Origin: CAVVMA01 sp963788205
GTDB lineage: Bacteria; Desulfobacterota; Binatia; Binatales; Binataceae
Assembly: GCA_963788205.1 (NCBI GenBank)
Contig: CAWBGG010000009.1
Coordinates: forward strand, 1 to 64,000
Reading direction: 5' to 3'
Length of the DNA stretch: 64,000 bases
Shown here piece after piece: positions 56,788-64,000 of this stretch; within the stretch, counting starts at the first letter, position 1, and the number at the start of each line of letters is the position of its first letter. Both the position numbers and the translations under genes were made by a program. A model generated the notes under the pieces. It had not been told where the DNA came from. It saw nothing but the letters and a program-made list of their open reading frames with translations, and made no database searches.

Positions 56788-56811
56788 CTACGTTCCACAG
56801 ACGGGCGCTAG

Positions 56812-58096
56812 CAGGCTGCGGAAAAACGGACGATTAACATAGCGGGATGTGCTTGCGAGAGCGTTGGCATGGACTGTGAGGGCGCCGAATGAGGTTTAGT
56901 GGGTCAAGGGTCGCGGTTCTTCACCCGATTGCAGGTGGCTCAGGGAGCAGCCAGCGCCAAATTGCGCATCCTGACCAGGTTGTAGGCGGCCAGCGCGAAG
57001 CTAAACATCCAACCGACCCGCGCCACGCCGCGATGGCGCGTCTTGCGCAGGCCGGCGACCGTTTTGAGCCAGCCGAAGATCTCCTCGATGCGTTTACGTT
57101 TGCGCTGGCTGATCAGATAGCCGGGATGACGCGTGGTCCGTTGATCGATGATAGTGGAGCGCTTGCAGGCCAGGTGTGGAGTGACTTGGTGGTCACGCAA
57201 CTGCTGAATAAATTGCTTGCGGTCGTAGCCCTTGTCGGCGCCCAGAGTCACTCGACGCCAGCCCGGGAGCTTTTCCACCATCGCCAAGGCCGCCTCCGGT
57301 TCGGCGCGGCCGCTGGCCTGAGTTACGCAGCCTTGGACCGCGAGGCCGTGGCGGTTCTCCATCAGCACATGTCCGGCGTAGCTGAGCTTGGCCTCCTTGC
57401 CGGCCCCCTTGCGGGCCAAGCGGGCCTCGGGATCGGTGGTCGATTGGTGCGTGGCGTTGCGGCGCCGCTCACCGTGGAAGTCGACGCTGGGGTTGCCCGG
57501 ATCGTCCGGCGGAGTCTTGGGGTCAACATCTTTGCGCTGGAAGCTCTTGTGACTGGCCCAGGCCTCGATCAGCGTGCCGGCGACGGTGAAATGCTCGTCG
57601 GAGAGCAGGCCCTGGAGGCGGGCCTGGTCAAGCACCGCGCTGAAAAACTCTGCCGCCACCTCGCCCTTAAGCAGCCGCTCGCGGTTCTTGGTGAACACCG
57701 TCACATCCCACACCGGCTCATCCAGGTTGAGCCCCACGAACCAGCGAAACAGAAAATTGTAATCCAGTTGCTCCATCAGCAGCCGCTCGCTGCGCACCGG
57801 GTACAGGACCTGCAGCAAGAGCGCACGCAACAGCTTTTCCGGCGCGATCGAAGGACGCCCGTTGCGGGCGTAAAGCGCATCGAAGCCCGGCCCCAACTGC
57901 TTCAGCGCCACCTCCGCCATCGCCCGGATGGGGCGCAGCGGATGGTCTTGGGGCACCCGTCGCTCCGCCGAAATGTAGCTGAACATCCCACACTGCTGGT
58001 GATCCGTCCCGCGCATCCTCACATCCTCCTCAAACCCCGCTCACTAGCTACTCTACATCATAATCCAATGAGAAACGACCGTTTTTCCGCATCCTG
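56812..58096. mobile_element. IS5/IS1182-type insertion sequence, copy 2 (different element)
   Basis: 1,285 bp. Terminal inverted repeats begin CAGGCTGCGGAAAAACGG at the left and CAGGATGCGGAAAAACGG (complement) at the right. CTAG is duplicated at 56808-56811 and 58097-58100. It shares target and ends with the 48541-49857 element but is a distinct type by sequence. Confidence 0.92.
56940..58022 (-). CDS. IS5-type DDE transposase
   Basis: 360 residues, intact frame. Catalytic regions TVAGTLIEAWAS (the first motif has Ala where the paralogue has Asp), LGADKGYDRKQF and RIEEIFGWLKTVAGLRKTRHRG. The paralogue at 48672-49763 reads TVDGTLIEAWAS, so the Asp-to-Ala change at the first catalytic position may leave this copy without activity unless another Asp serves. 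Confidence 0.92.
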   Translation of the reverse strand: MRMRGTDHQQCGMFSYISAERRVPQDHPLRPIRAMAEVALKQLGPGFDALYARNGRPSIAPEKLLRALLLQVLYPVRSERLLMEQLDYNFLFRWFVGLNLDEPVWDVTVFTKNRERLLKGEVAAEFFSAVLDQARLQGLLSDEHFTVAGTLIEAWASHKSFQRKDVDPKTPPDDPGNPSVDFHGERRRNATHQSTTDPEARLARKGAGKEAKLSYAGHVLMENRHGLAVQGCVTQASGRAEPEAALAMVEKLPGWRRVTLGADKGYDRKQFIQQLRDHQVTPHLACKRSTIIDQRTTRHPGYLISQRKRKRIEEIFGWLKTVAGLRKTRHRGVARVGWMFSFALAAYNLVRMRNLALAAP

Positions 58097-58111
58097 CTAG
58101 GCCCAAGGCGG

Positions 58112-58918
58112 CTATCCGCGCGCGAGCTTGCGGCCGATCACCGTTGCCGTGCGATGCGTGAAGTAAAGCTCGCCATCACGGCGGAACGGGTGCGTGCCGC
58201 TCAGGTCGCGGCGTAAATCCTCTTCGAGCATCGCGCGGGTCTGCGCGGCGCGATCGGGCGCCGTCTGCGCGTTGGCGAGCCACATCTCGACCGGATTGAC
58301 GATGCGATCGGAGTGAAACCGCACGATCTCGAGTGCCGCACTCGCCATCGTGGTGACCAACTCGCTGAGCGGGAGCGCGCGCGTATGCGAGGTATCGCGC
58401 AGCCGCTCGAAGCGATTGTGATATTCGGCGCGCTCGGGATGCTCGCTCGCGACCAGATCTTCTATCGCTACCGTGCCGCCGCTTGCGCACACCCGCGTCA
58501 TCTCAGCGATCACGTTGGCAGGATTCTCGAAATGATGGACCGCGAAGCGGCAGACGGTCACGTCGAACTCACCGGCGCCGAACGGCAGATGCTCGGCGTC
58601 GCCGACCTGGAAGCGGACATTGCCGAGCCCGCGCTCGCGGCTGGCGCGATTGGCGATCGCGATCGGCGCGCCGGTCAGGTCCAGGCCGATCACGTCACGG
58701 CATACCGCCGCGAACGCCATCGCCACGTGCCCCGGCCCGGTCGCGACCTCCAGCACGCGCGCGTCCGGGCGGGGATTCACCGCCTCGACCAGGCGGCGGA
58801 GCCGATCGGGATCCTTGATCGGAGCCGCGGCGGCATAAGCGTCGGCCTGCCGGGTGAACTCTTCGCGCACCAGCGCCTTGTGATCGTGCGGTCCGCTGCT
58901 ACCGGGATTTGAAGCCAT
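58112..58918 (-). CDS. Class I SAM-dependent methyltransferase (UbiE/Methyltransf_11-like)
   Basis: 268 residues from ATG at 58918; the open frame runs much further only as a shadow of the acyl-CoA dehydrogenase gene. SAM-binding motif I VLEVATGPGHVAMAFA, acidic end of strand 2 (VIGLDLTGAPI), motif DAEHLPF and FDVTVCRFAVHHFENP (post-motif). The sequence style fits small-molecule methyltransferases; the substrate is not apparent. It diverges from the acyl-CoA dehydrogenase. Confidence 0.92.
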   Translation of the reverse strand: MASNPGSSGPHDHKALVREEFTRQADAYAAAAPIKDPDRLRRLVEAVNPRPDARVLEVATGPGHVAMAFAAVCRDVIGLDLTGAPIAIANRASRERGLGNVRFQVGDAEHLPFGAGEFDVTVCRFAVHHFENPANVIAEMTRVCASGGTVAIEDLVASEHPERAEYHNRFERLRDTSHTRALPLSELVTTMASAALEIVRFHSDRIVNPVEMWLANAQTAPDRAAQTRAMLEEDLRRDLSGTHPFRRDGELYFTHRTATVIGRKLARG

Positions 58919-59038
58919 CCCGACACTATAAGCCGCGCTGCCCGCGCTTGCACGGTCGAAAGCGTTAGTGCTAGCTGAAGACTGGATCTCAGCGCCCGGC
59001 GCGGGACACCATTTGGTCAGTACGGGAGGAACCTCAAG

Positions 59039-60178
59039 TTGGATTTCGGATTTTCTGAAGAGCAAGAGATGCTGCGGGACGCGGCCAAGCGCTTTCTGGC
59101 CGACAATTGCCCCACCACTTTTGTGCGCAAGATGATGGCGCACGAGACCGCCCATGATGACGGCTTCTGGAAAAAAATTGTCGGCCTGGGATGGCCGGCG
59201 CTGCTGATCCCTGAGCAATACGGCGGACAGGGCGGAACCTTTCTCGACATGACGGTGGTGATCGAGGAAGCCGGCAAGGTGCTGCTGCCGGGGCCCTTTT
59301 TCACCTCGGCGCTGCTCGGCGTGCCGCTCGCGATGGTAGGCGGCAGCGAGGAGCAGAAGAAACACGTTCTGCCCCGGATGGCCAAGGGCGAATTTATCGG
59401 TACACTCGCGCTGGCCGAAGCGTCGGGACGTTTCGACGCCGGCGGCGTGGAGCTGAAAGCGCAAAAGCGCGGCTCCGACTATGTCGTCACTGGTGAGAAA
59501 TTCTTCGTGCCCGACGCGCACGTCGCCAACGGGATGGCGGTTGCGGTCCGCACCGGTTCGGGATCGAACCCTGAAGAGGGAATCACGATCCTGCTGGTGC
59601 CGACCAACGCTCAAGGGGTCACGATTACGCAACTCAAGACCGTCGATCAGACGCGGCGGCTGTGCCATGTGAAATTCGACAACGTTACCGTCGCGGCCAC
59701 CAACGTGCTCGGCAAGGAGAACGCGGGCTGGCCGATCCTGCGCCGCGCGCTCGACATTGCCACCGCGGCGCTGTCGGCCGAGATGGTCGGGACGGCGCAG
59801 AAAGCGCTCGACATGTCGGTCGAGTACGCCAAAACCCGGGTGCAATTCGGTAAGCCGATCGGCTCGTTCCAGGCGGTCAAGCACAAGTGCGTGGACATGA
59901 TGGTCGCGGTGGAGAACGCGCGTTCGCTGACCTATTACGCCTGCTGGACGGTCGATGAGCGCGTGCCCGAAGCGGCCTCTGCTGTTCCGATGGCGAAAGC
60001 CTATGCCTCCGACATGGCGAAAAATGTAACCAGCGAGGCGATCCAGGTCCACGGCGGAATCGGCTTCACCTGGGAGCACGACATGCATCTGTTCCACCGC
60101 CGCGCGCTGGCTGGCGAGGCCAATTTTGGCAACGCCCCCATCCATCGCGAAACAGTGGCCCGCTCGCTGCTGGGGTAG
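59039..60178 (+). CDS. Acyl-CoA dehydrogenase family protein
   Basis: 379 residues from TTG at 59039, preceded by GGGAGGAA at good spacing (the following residues DFGFSEEQEMLRDAAKRFL are the classical N-terminus). LIPEQYGGQGGTFLDMTVV, the FAD-binding region LAEASGRFDAGGVELKA and a C-terminal VHGGIGFTWEHDMHLFHRR are family hallmarks, the last resembling the CaiA/FadE-like group. Oxidises an acyl-CoA. It stands alone with a methyltransferase divergent to it. Confidence 0.92.
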   Translation: MDFGFSEEQEMLRDAAKRFLADNCPTTFVRKMMAHETAHDDGFWKKIVGLGWPALLIPEQYGGQGGTFLDMTVVIEEAGKVLLPGPFFTSALLGVPLAMVGGSEEQKKHVLPRMAKGEFIGTLALAEASGRFDAGGVELKAQKRGSDYVVTGEKFFVPDAHVANGMAVAVRTGSGSNPEEGITILLVPTNAQGVTITQLKTVDQTRRLCHVKFDNVTVAATNVLGKENAGWPILRRALDIATAALSAEMVGTAQKALDMSVEYAKTRVQFGKPIGSFQAVKHKCVDMMVAVENARSLTYYACWTVDERVPEAASAVPMAKAYASDMAKNVTSEAIQVHGGIGFTWEHDMHLFHRRALAGEANFGNAPIHRETVARSLLG

Positions 60179-60214
60179 GAACGCGAGTCTGGGCCGCCCG
60201 GGACGAATGCTCGG

Positions 60215-60243
60215 TTGACCCGGTCCTATTTTCGCTGTAGTTT
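60215..60243 (+). promoter_or_regulatory. Predicted promoter of the Gp37-TcmP pair
   Basis: TTGACC at 60215-60220, exactly 17 bases, TAGTTT at 60238-60243, about 24 bases before the start codon at 60267. The layout resembles the promoter at 55330-55358 (TTGTCG-N17-TATTTT). Confidence 0.45.
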
Positions 60244-60266
60244 CGCCTCAGCGGAGGTCGCCGTCT

Positions 60267-61031
60267 TTGTCTGACCGAAGCGCAATCGAGTGGACGGACG
60301 CGACCTGGAATCCTGTTCGCGGTTGCACGAAAGTCAGTCCCGGTTGCAAGCACTGCTACGCCGAGACCTTCGCCGAGCGATTCCGCGGCGTTCCGGGCCA
60401 TCCCTTCGAGCAGGGCTTCGACCTTCGTCTCGTTCCAGAGAAGCTCCGGCAACCGCTCTTGTGGCGGTCGCCGCGCCGGATCTTCGTCAACTCAATGAGC
60501 GATCTCTTTCATCCGGACATTCCGATCGAGTACCTCGCTGAAGTCGGCCGCGTAATGCGGAAAGCGAACTGGCACACATTTCAGGTCCTCACGAAGCGCC
60601 ACCAGCGCATGCAGGAATTGCTGAACGGGGAGCTCTCATGGCTTGGCCGGCTTCCGAACGTGTGGTTCGGCGTGAGTGTCGAGGATCGGGAGAACGGATT
60701 GCCGCGAATAGCTACTCTGCGCGCCACGAACGCGGCACTGAGGTTTCTCTCGATCGAGCCACTATTGGAAGACTTGGGGCAGTTGGACCTGTCGCAGATC
60801 GATTGGGTGATCGTGGGCGGTGAAAGTGGATTTCACCACCGTCCGATGGCACCGCAGTGGGCGAGAAACATTCGCGATCAATGCGTGATCGAGGGCGTAC
60901 CGTTCTTCTTCAAACAATGGGGGGGCCGAACTCCGAAGGCCAACGGAAGAACGCTCGCCGGCAGGACCTGGGATGAGCTACCGGCTTTCGCCGCGACAGA
61001 CGGCGACAGGGCCATCTCCTTCAGTGAGTAA
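60267..61031 (+). CDS. Three-Cys-motif Gp37/DUF5131 family protein
   Basis: 254 residues from TTG at 60267 (GGAGG upstream). The N-terminal SAIEWTDATWNPVRGCTKVS is followed by the Cys-X6-Cys-X2-Cys group GCTKVSPGCKHCYAE, reminiscent of radical-SAM cluster binding. Further hallmarks are FVNSMSDLFHPDIP, TFQVLTKRHQRM, VWFGVSVEDR, LSIEPLLEDLG, WVIVGGESG and PFFFKQWGG, all typical of the phage Gp37/Gp68 family. It is directly coupled to a TcmP gene, the usual partner. The biochemical role is not known. Confidence 0.9.
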   Translation: MSDRSAIEWTDATWNPVRGCTKVSPGCKHCYAETFAERFRGVPGHPFEQGFDLRLVPEKLRQPLLWRSPRRIFVNSMSDLFHPDIPIEYLAEVGRVMRKANWHTFQVLTKRHQRMQELLNGELSWLGRLPNVWFGVSVEDRENGLPRIATLRATNAALRFLSIEPLLEDLGQLDLSQIDWVIVGGESGFHHRPMAPQWARNIRDQCVIEGVPFFFKQWGGRTPKANGRTLAGRTWDELPAFAATDGDRAISFSE

Positions 61032-61872
61032 ATTGGCAAGTGACGGGCTGCCGGCTCGCGAGAGCGGCGGGTGGACTCGCGAAAAGCTTACCTATCTGCG
61101 GAAGTACGCGGGCGCCTTCATGACCGCGATGGCCAAAAAGCGGCAGGAAGGAAAGTGGGACGGACTTGTCTACATTGACCTCCTCGCAGGCCCCGGCATC
61201 TGCCTCGACGGGCAGAACCAATTTGAGGGCTCACCGCTGATCGCCGTTGGCGTCAAGCCGCCATTCGACCACTTATTCCTTGGCGACAAGGACCCTCGTA
61301 ACGTCGGGGCTCTGGAGCGACGAGTATCGCCCGAGGATCACGCGCGCGTAACGCTTTTCTGTGGCGACTGTAATGTCGTGGTCAGGGAGGTCGTGCATCG
61401 CCTCTCAACCAAGACGCTCGGCTTGGCGTTCGTCGATCCGGAAGGCTTCGAGGTAAACTTCGAGACGCTTCGGGTGCTGGCAACCCGGAGGGTCGATGTC
61501 CTCTATCTCTTTCCTAGCGGAATTGGAATTCGCCGTAACCTCGTTAAGTTTGCGCAACAGTTGCACTGCCCTATGGACGACTTCTGGAACGGTAGGAAAT
61601 GGCGCGAATTGCCTTTAGCCAAACGAGCTCAAGGGAAGCTCACCAGCCACGAGGAACTGCAACTCGAACGAGATTGGGTCTCATCGTTCAGAAAAGAAGT
61701 CGGAACTCTGGGACTAAAGTGCCACGACGAATCCGATCCCTCGATACGGAACAACCAAGGCACGCTGATGTATCACTTGCTTTTTTTCTCTCACGCACAG
61801 ATAGCGGTGGACATTTGGAAGCGCACCAAGCTCATAGAAGCGGGCGGGCAACGGGGACTATTCAAGAATTGA
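60973..61872 (+). CDS. tcmP: Three-Cys-motif partner protein TcmP
   Basis: 299 residues from ATG at 60973; a GTG at 61024, eight bases before the upstream stop, would give 282 residues and may be the true start because family similarity begins with ESGGWTREKLTYLRKYAGAF. The methyltransferase-like core shows VYIDLLAGPGICLDG, GSPLIAVGV, FLGDKDPRNV, and LGLAFVDPEGFEVNFETL. The C-terminal part is helical and holds no recognised domain. Overlaps the Gp37-like gene by 59 or 8 bases according to start. Always found with the three-Cys protein in this family, so both are likely parts of one system. Confidence 0.88.
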   Translation: MSYRLSPRQTATGPSPSVSKLASDGLPARESGGWTREKLTYLRKYAGAFMTAMAKKRQEGKWDGLVYIDLLAGPGICLDGQNQFEGSPLIAVGVKPPFDHLFLGDKDPRNVGALERRVSPEDHARVTLFCGDCNVVVREVVHRLSTKTLGLAFVDPEGFEVNFETLRVLATRRVDVLYLFPSGIGIRRNLVKFAQQLHCPMDDFWNGRKWRELPLAKRAQGKLTSHEELQLERDWVSSFRKEVGTLGLKCHDESDPSIRNNQGTLMYHLLFFSHAQIAVDIWKRTKLIEAGGQRGLFKN

Positions 61873-62051
61873 GGTCGTCGCGCAGATTCGGAGGTCATCC
61901 CGGGGCTCCGTGTAACGTCAGCCTGAGCTTGGCGCCAGAAGCCCTGCCAATCACCTGCCATCGGTGCAGCCGAGAGCAGCGTCGCGTCCTGACGGCTCCG
62001 CTCAAATTAAAGCGCGTCGCCGTAGGTCGGGACCGATGCTAGCATCCAGGC

Positions 62052-63932
62052 ATGGTGCCCGGGGCGGGTATGGGGGCTGGCGGACGACCCAATGCGGTCA
62101 CGTCGCTGCTCCGGAGTCTGGCCCTGCTCGCCGGTTCGGTCCCGTTGCTGTGCGGACCGTCGTTCGCGCAGACCGAAGCGAGCACTGCATCGGTTCCGAT
62201 AATCGATCACATCAGGATAGTCCGTGAGAATGTCTTCGACGCCGAAGAGAAACGGGTCGGAATCATGGGGGACTCGCGCCTGTTCATTGAGCATCCGTGG
62301 GGCGTGAAGCTCGCGACTCTGACCGGTCCCGACGACCTGGATATCGCGGGATGGGCGAATTATATCCACCTCAAAACCCGCCCCTGGGTGATCGAGTCGC
62401 AGGTTCTCTTCAGACCAGGCCAGCCACTGGACTACTCGCTGCTGAACGAGACCGAGCGCAATCTCCGCGCGCTGGGTCTTCTGCGCGACGCTTCGGTGAC
62501 GGACCAGTTGACCAGTCCGGGCCACGCCGACGTTACCGTACTGACCCAGGACGCCTGGACGCTGATCCCGGTGGTAGCGGTTTCGGATGTCGGCGGGGCT
62601 AATTTCACCGGCGCGATTGGGATAAGCGAAACCAACCTGCTCGGATTCGGCAAGTACGCGGAGTACTACTACAGCGGCGAGCGCTACCGCAACGTGAACT
62701 TCCTCGGTTACGAGGATCCCGGGATTTGGGGTACGCATTGGCATCTGGCGGCTCAGGGCAGCGAGGACAGCGACGGGCGGACTCGCGGCGCGCTGCTCGA
62801 ATATCCGTTCTGGTCGCTCGGGGTTCCCGATTCGGTGGGCGCCTCCGTTGGGCAGGTTTCGGATCAAGAGCGTCTGTTCTCGCAGGACGGCGACCAGTTC
62901 CGCCGCTGGCAGACGGCTGCGAGCTTCGATGCCGAGCACGCGTTCGAGGCCGATCAGGACCTGGTGCGCCGAATCGGGCTGCGCTACCAGTACTGGACCG
63001 ACAGCTTCGCGAATCCTCCGGCTCCCGCCACCAACCGCGCCTTCGGATTGGACCCCCGGCGCACTTCAGCGCTCGAACTGGCGTTGACCGAATGGCATCC
63101 CGATTTCGTCAAGGCTTTCTACCTCGACCAGCTGGGCCATCCCGAGGATCGCGACGTGGGATGGGCCTTGCAGACGCGGCTGGGATATTCTCCGTCGGTT
63201 CTGGGCGCAAGCCGCAGCGAGTTAGTGATCGGCAGCTCGGCCAGCCGGGGAATACACATCCGTGACGAGACTTACGGATGGCTCTGGCTGCAGACTTCGG
63301 GACGCGAGGGCGGGGGGAAGGTGCGCGACGGTTTTGTCACGCTCGAAGGAATCGGCTACCAGCGGCTCGCCGACCTGTTCCATCACGATCAGACGCTGGT
63401 GGCCGATGCACGGACCGACTTGTCCAGCGGGCTTTATCGCGACCATGAATTCGTAATCGGCAGCGACGACGGGTATCTGCGCGGCTATCCAGTCAATTAC
63501 CTGGCGGGTACGCGCCGGATGGTGTTCCATGTGGAGGATCGCGTGGAACTGGTCGAAGATCTGTTGCACCTGGTCTCGCTGGGGCTTGCCGCGTTCGGAG
63601 ACGCCGGTGAAGTATGGGGACGCGGCCGCTCGCTTTCCGGCTCGAGCATGCTGGCGTCGGTCGGAGTCGGGTTGCGCTTCGCTTCGACGCGGCTGGGCAC
63701 CCAGATTCCGGTGCGGGTCGATTTCGCGATACCGCTGTTTCATCACGCCGGCGTCAGTCCGGCGGATTTCTCTACCGGCGGCGGCCAGGAGTTTGGAATC
63801 TTCGGACAGCCTTACGCGTCTGACGAGAACTCGATCGCCGACCCGGAAAACCTCGCGCCCGATTCGCAAGCCTCGCCCTATTCCAACGCTTCTCCATTCG
63901 CGATCCCGGGGAGCAGTCTTGCCAACTACTAA
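62052..63932 (+). CDS. BamA/Omp85-like outer-membrane protein
   Basis: 626 residues from ATG at 62052. Signal peptide with LLRSLALLAGSVPLLCGPSFAQ. A POTRA-like domain follows (about residues 100-165) with YIHLKTRPWVIESQVLFRPGQP and NERNLRALGLLRDA in outline, the layout of Omp85 family POTRA segments. The remainder is a beta-barrel with alternating aromatic strands (for example YAEYYYSGERYRNVNFLGYED) and GVGLRFAST. Only one POTRA is evident, fewer than BamA, so a TamA-like or other Omp85 role is possible. The last 50 residues are low-complexity (Ser/Pro/Asp rich), which is unusual because Omp85 proteins normally end with the last barrel strand. Confidence 0.85.
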   Translation: MVPGAGMGAGGRPNAVTSLLRSLALLAGSVPLLCGPSFAQTEASTASVPIIDHIRIVRENVFDAEEKRVGIMGDSRLFIEHPWGVKLATLTGPDDLDIAGWANYIHLKTRPWVIESQVLFRPGQPLDYSLLNETERNLRALGLLRDASVTDQLTSPGHADVTVLTQDAWTLIPVVAVSDVGGANFTGAIGISETNLLGFGKYAEYYYSGERYRNVNFLGYEDPGIWGTHWHLAAQGSEDSDGRTRGALLEYPFWSLGVPDSVGASVGQVSDQERLFSQDGDQFRRWQTAASFDAEHAFEADQDLVRRIGLRYQYWTDSFANPPAPATNRAFGLDPRRTSALELALTEWHPDFVKAFYLDQLGHPEDRDVGWALQTRLGYSPSVLGASRSELVIGSSASRGIHIRDETYGWLWLQTSGREGGGKVRDGFVTLEGIGYQRLADLFHHDQTLVADARTDLSSGLYRDHEFVIGSDDGYLRGYPVNYLAGTRRMVFHVEDRVELVEDLLHLVSLGLAAFGDAGEVWGRGRSLSGSSMLASVGVGLRFASTRLGTQIPVRVDFAIPLFHHAGVSPADFSTGGGQEFGIFGQPYASDENSIADPENLAPDSQASPYSNASPFAIPGSSLANY

Positions 63933-64000
63933 TCGGCCAGCCGAAACCGCCTCATAATTCGCGCGATCGATCGGGCCTGAAGATCGGGCCTGAACCGTCG
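63933..64000. other. Window end, no gene seen
   Basis: After the barrel protein stop the sequence holds a short direct repeat (GGGCCTGAA, 63974 region) but no coding sequence that can be supported. Confidence 0.4.

Noticed and set aside
58919..60145. Upstream extension of the methyltransferase frame across the acyl-CoA dehydrogenase
   Set aside because: The extension is the reverse complement of the dehydrogenase gene and has no protein-like features; the ATG at 58918 fits the family start.

Overview
The window is high-GC, densely coded DNA from a Gram-negative bacterium. Evidence for an outer membrane is an Omp85/BamA-like barrel protein, periplasmic adaptors of two ABC exporters and a periplasmic HtrA protease. 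Two acyl-CoA dehydrogenases, an enoyl-CoA hydratase, aconitase and GlpX point to an aerobic or facultative heterotroph. The gene mix would suit an uncultured soil lineage (for example Binatota or another former deltaproteobacterial group, or Acidobacteria), but no rRNA or other decisive marker is present, so the taxonomy is a guess.

Layout. 1-5.2 kb (minus): partial aconitase, a membrane-anchored His-rich protein and a polytopic membrane protein, separated by intergenic hairpin repeats. 5.4-10.3 kb (minus): an operon of a PadR-type regulator, a LolD/MacB-type ATPase, two FtsX-like permeases and a MacA/HlyD adaptor. 10.8-12.3 kb (plus): an HtrA/DegQ protease. 12.5-17.2 kb (plus): a TetR regulator with a clear promoter and operator but a frameshifted C-terminus, a HlyD adaptor, an ABC-2 ATPase and permease, and a lower-GC PAP2 phosphatase. 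18-20.5 kb (plus): a Pro/Thr-repeat secreted protein, an orphan FtsX-like permease and a ferredoxin. 20.6-29.4 kb (minus): crotonase, DUF952, a small protein, then alaC-hom-thrC-proposed homoserine kinase-glpX, and an MFS transporter behind a structured leader with a terminator. 29.9-31.9 kb (plus): acyl-CoA dehydrogenase and inositol monophosphatase.

32-35.4 kb: tRNA-Arg(CCG), a patch of small orphan genes, then a minus-strand cluster of tRNA-Pro(TGG), Arg(TCT), His(GTG) and Lys(CTT). 35.6-44.7 kb (minus): endonuclease III followed by an aerotolerance-like (Bat) operon: membrane protein, MoxR ATPase, DUF58, BatA-like and double-vWA proteins. 44.6-52.5 kb: a roughly 2.7-kb tandem duplication of a secreted adhesin-like gene, including a fragment of nth. 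One copy is split by an IS630-type element, and an IS5-type element sits just beside the other.

52.6-64 kb: M20 peptidase, FIST protein, an XRE regulator paired with a protein carrying a HEPN-like motif, another IS5-type element, a methyltransferase, a second acyl-CoA dehydrogenase, a three-Cys-motif (Gp37/DUF5131) and TcmP pair, and a BamA-like barrel protein. All three IS elements lie in CTAG sites. The most interesting unexplained modules are the Gp37-TcmP pair, the XRE/HEPN-like pair, the MFS leader and the duplicated repeat-bearing surface protein.
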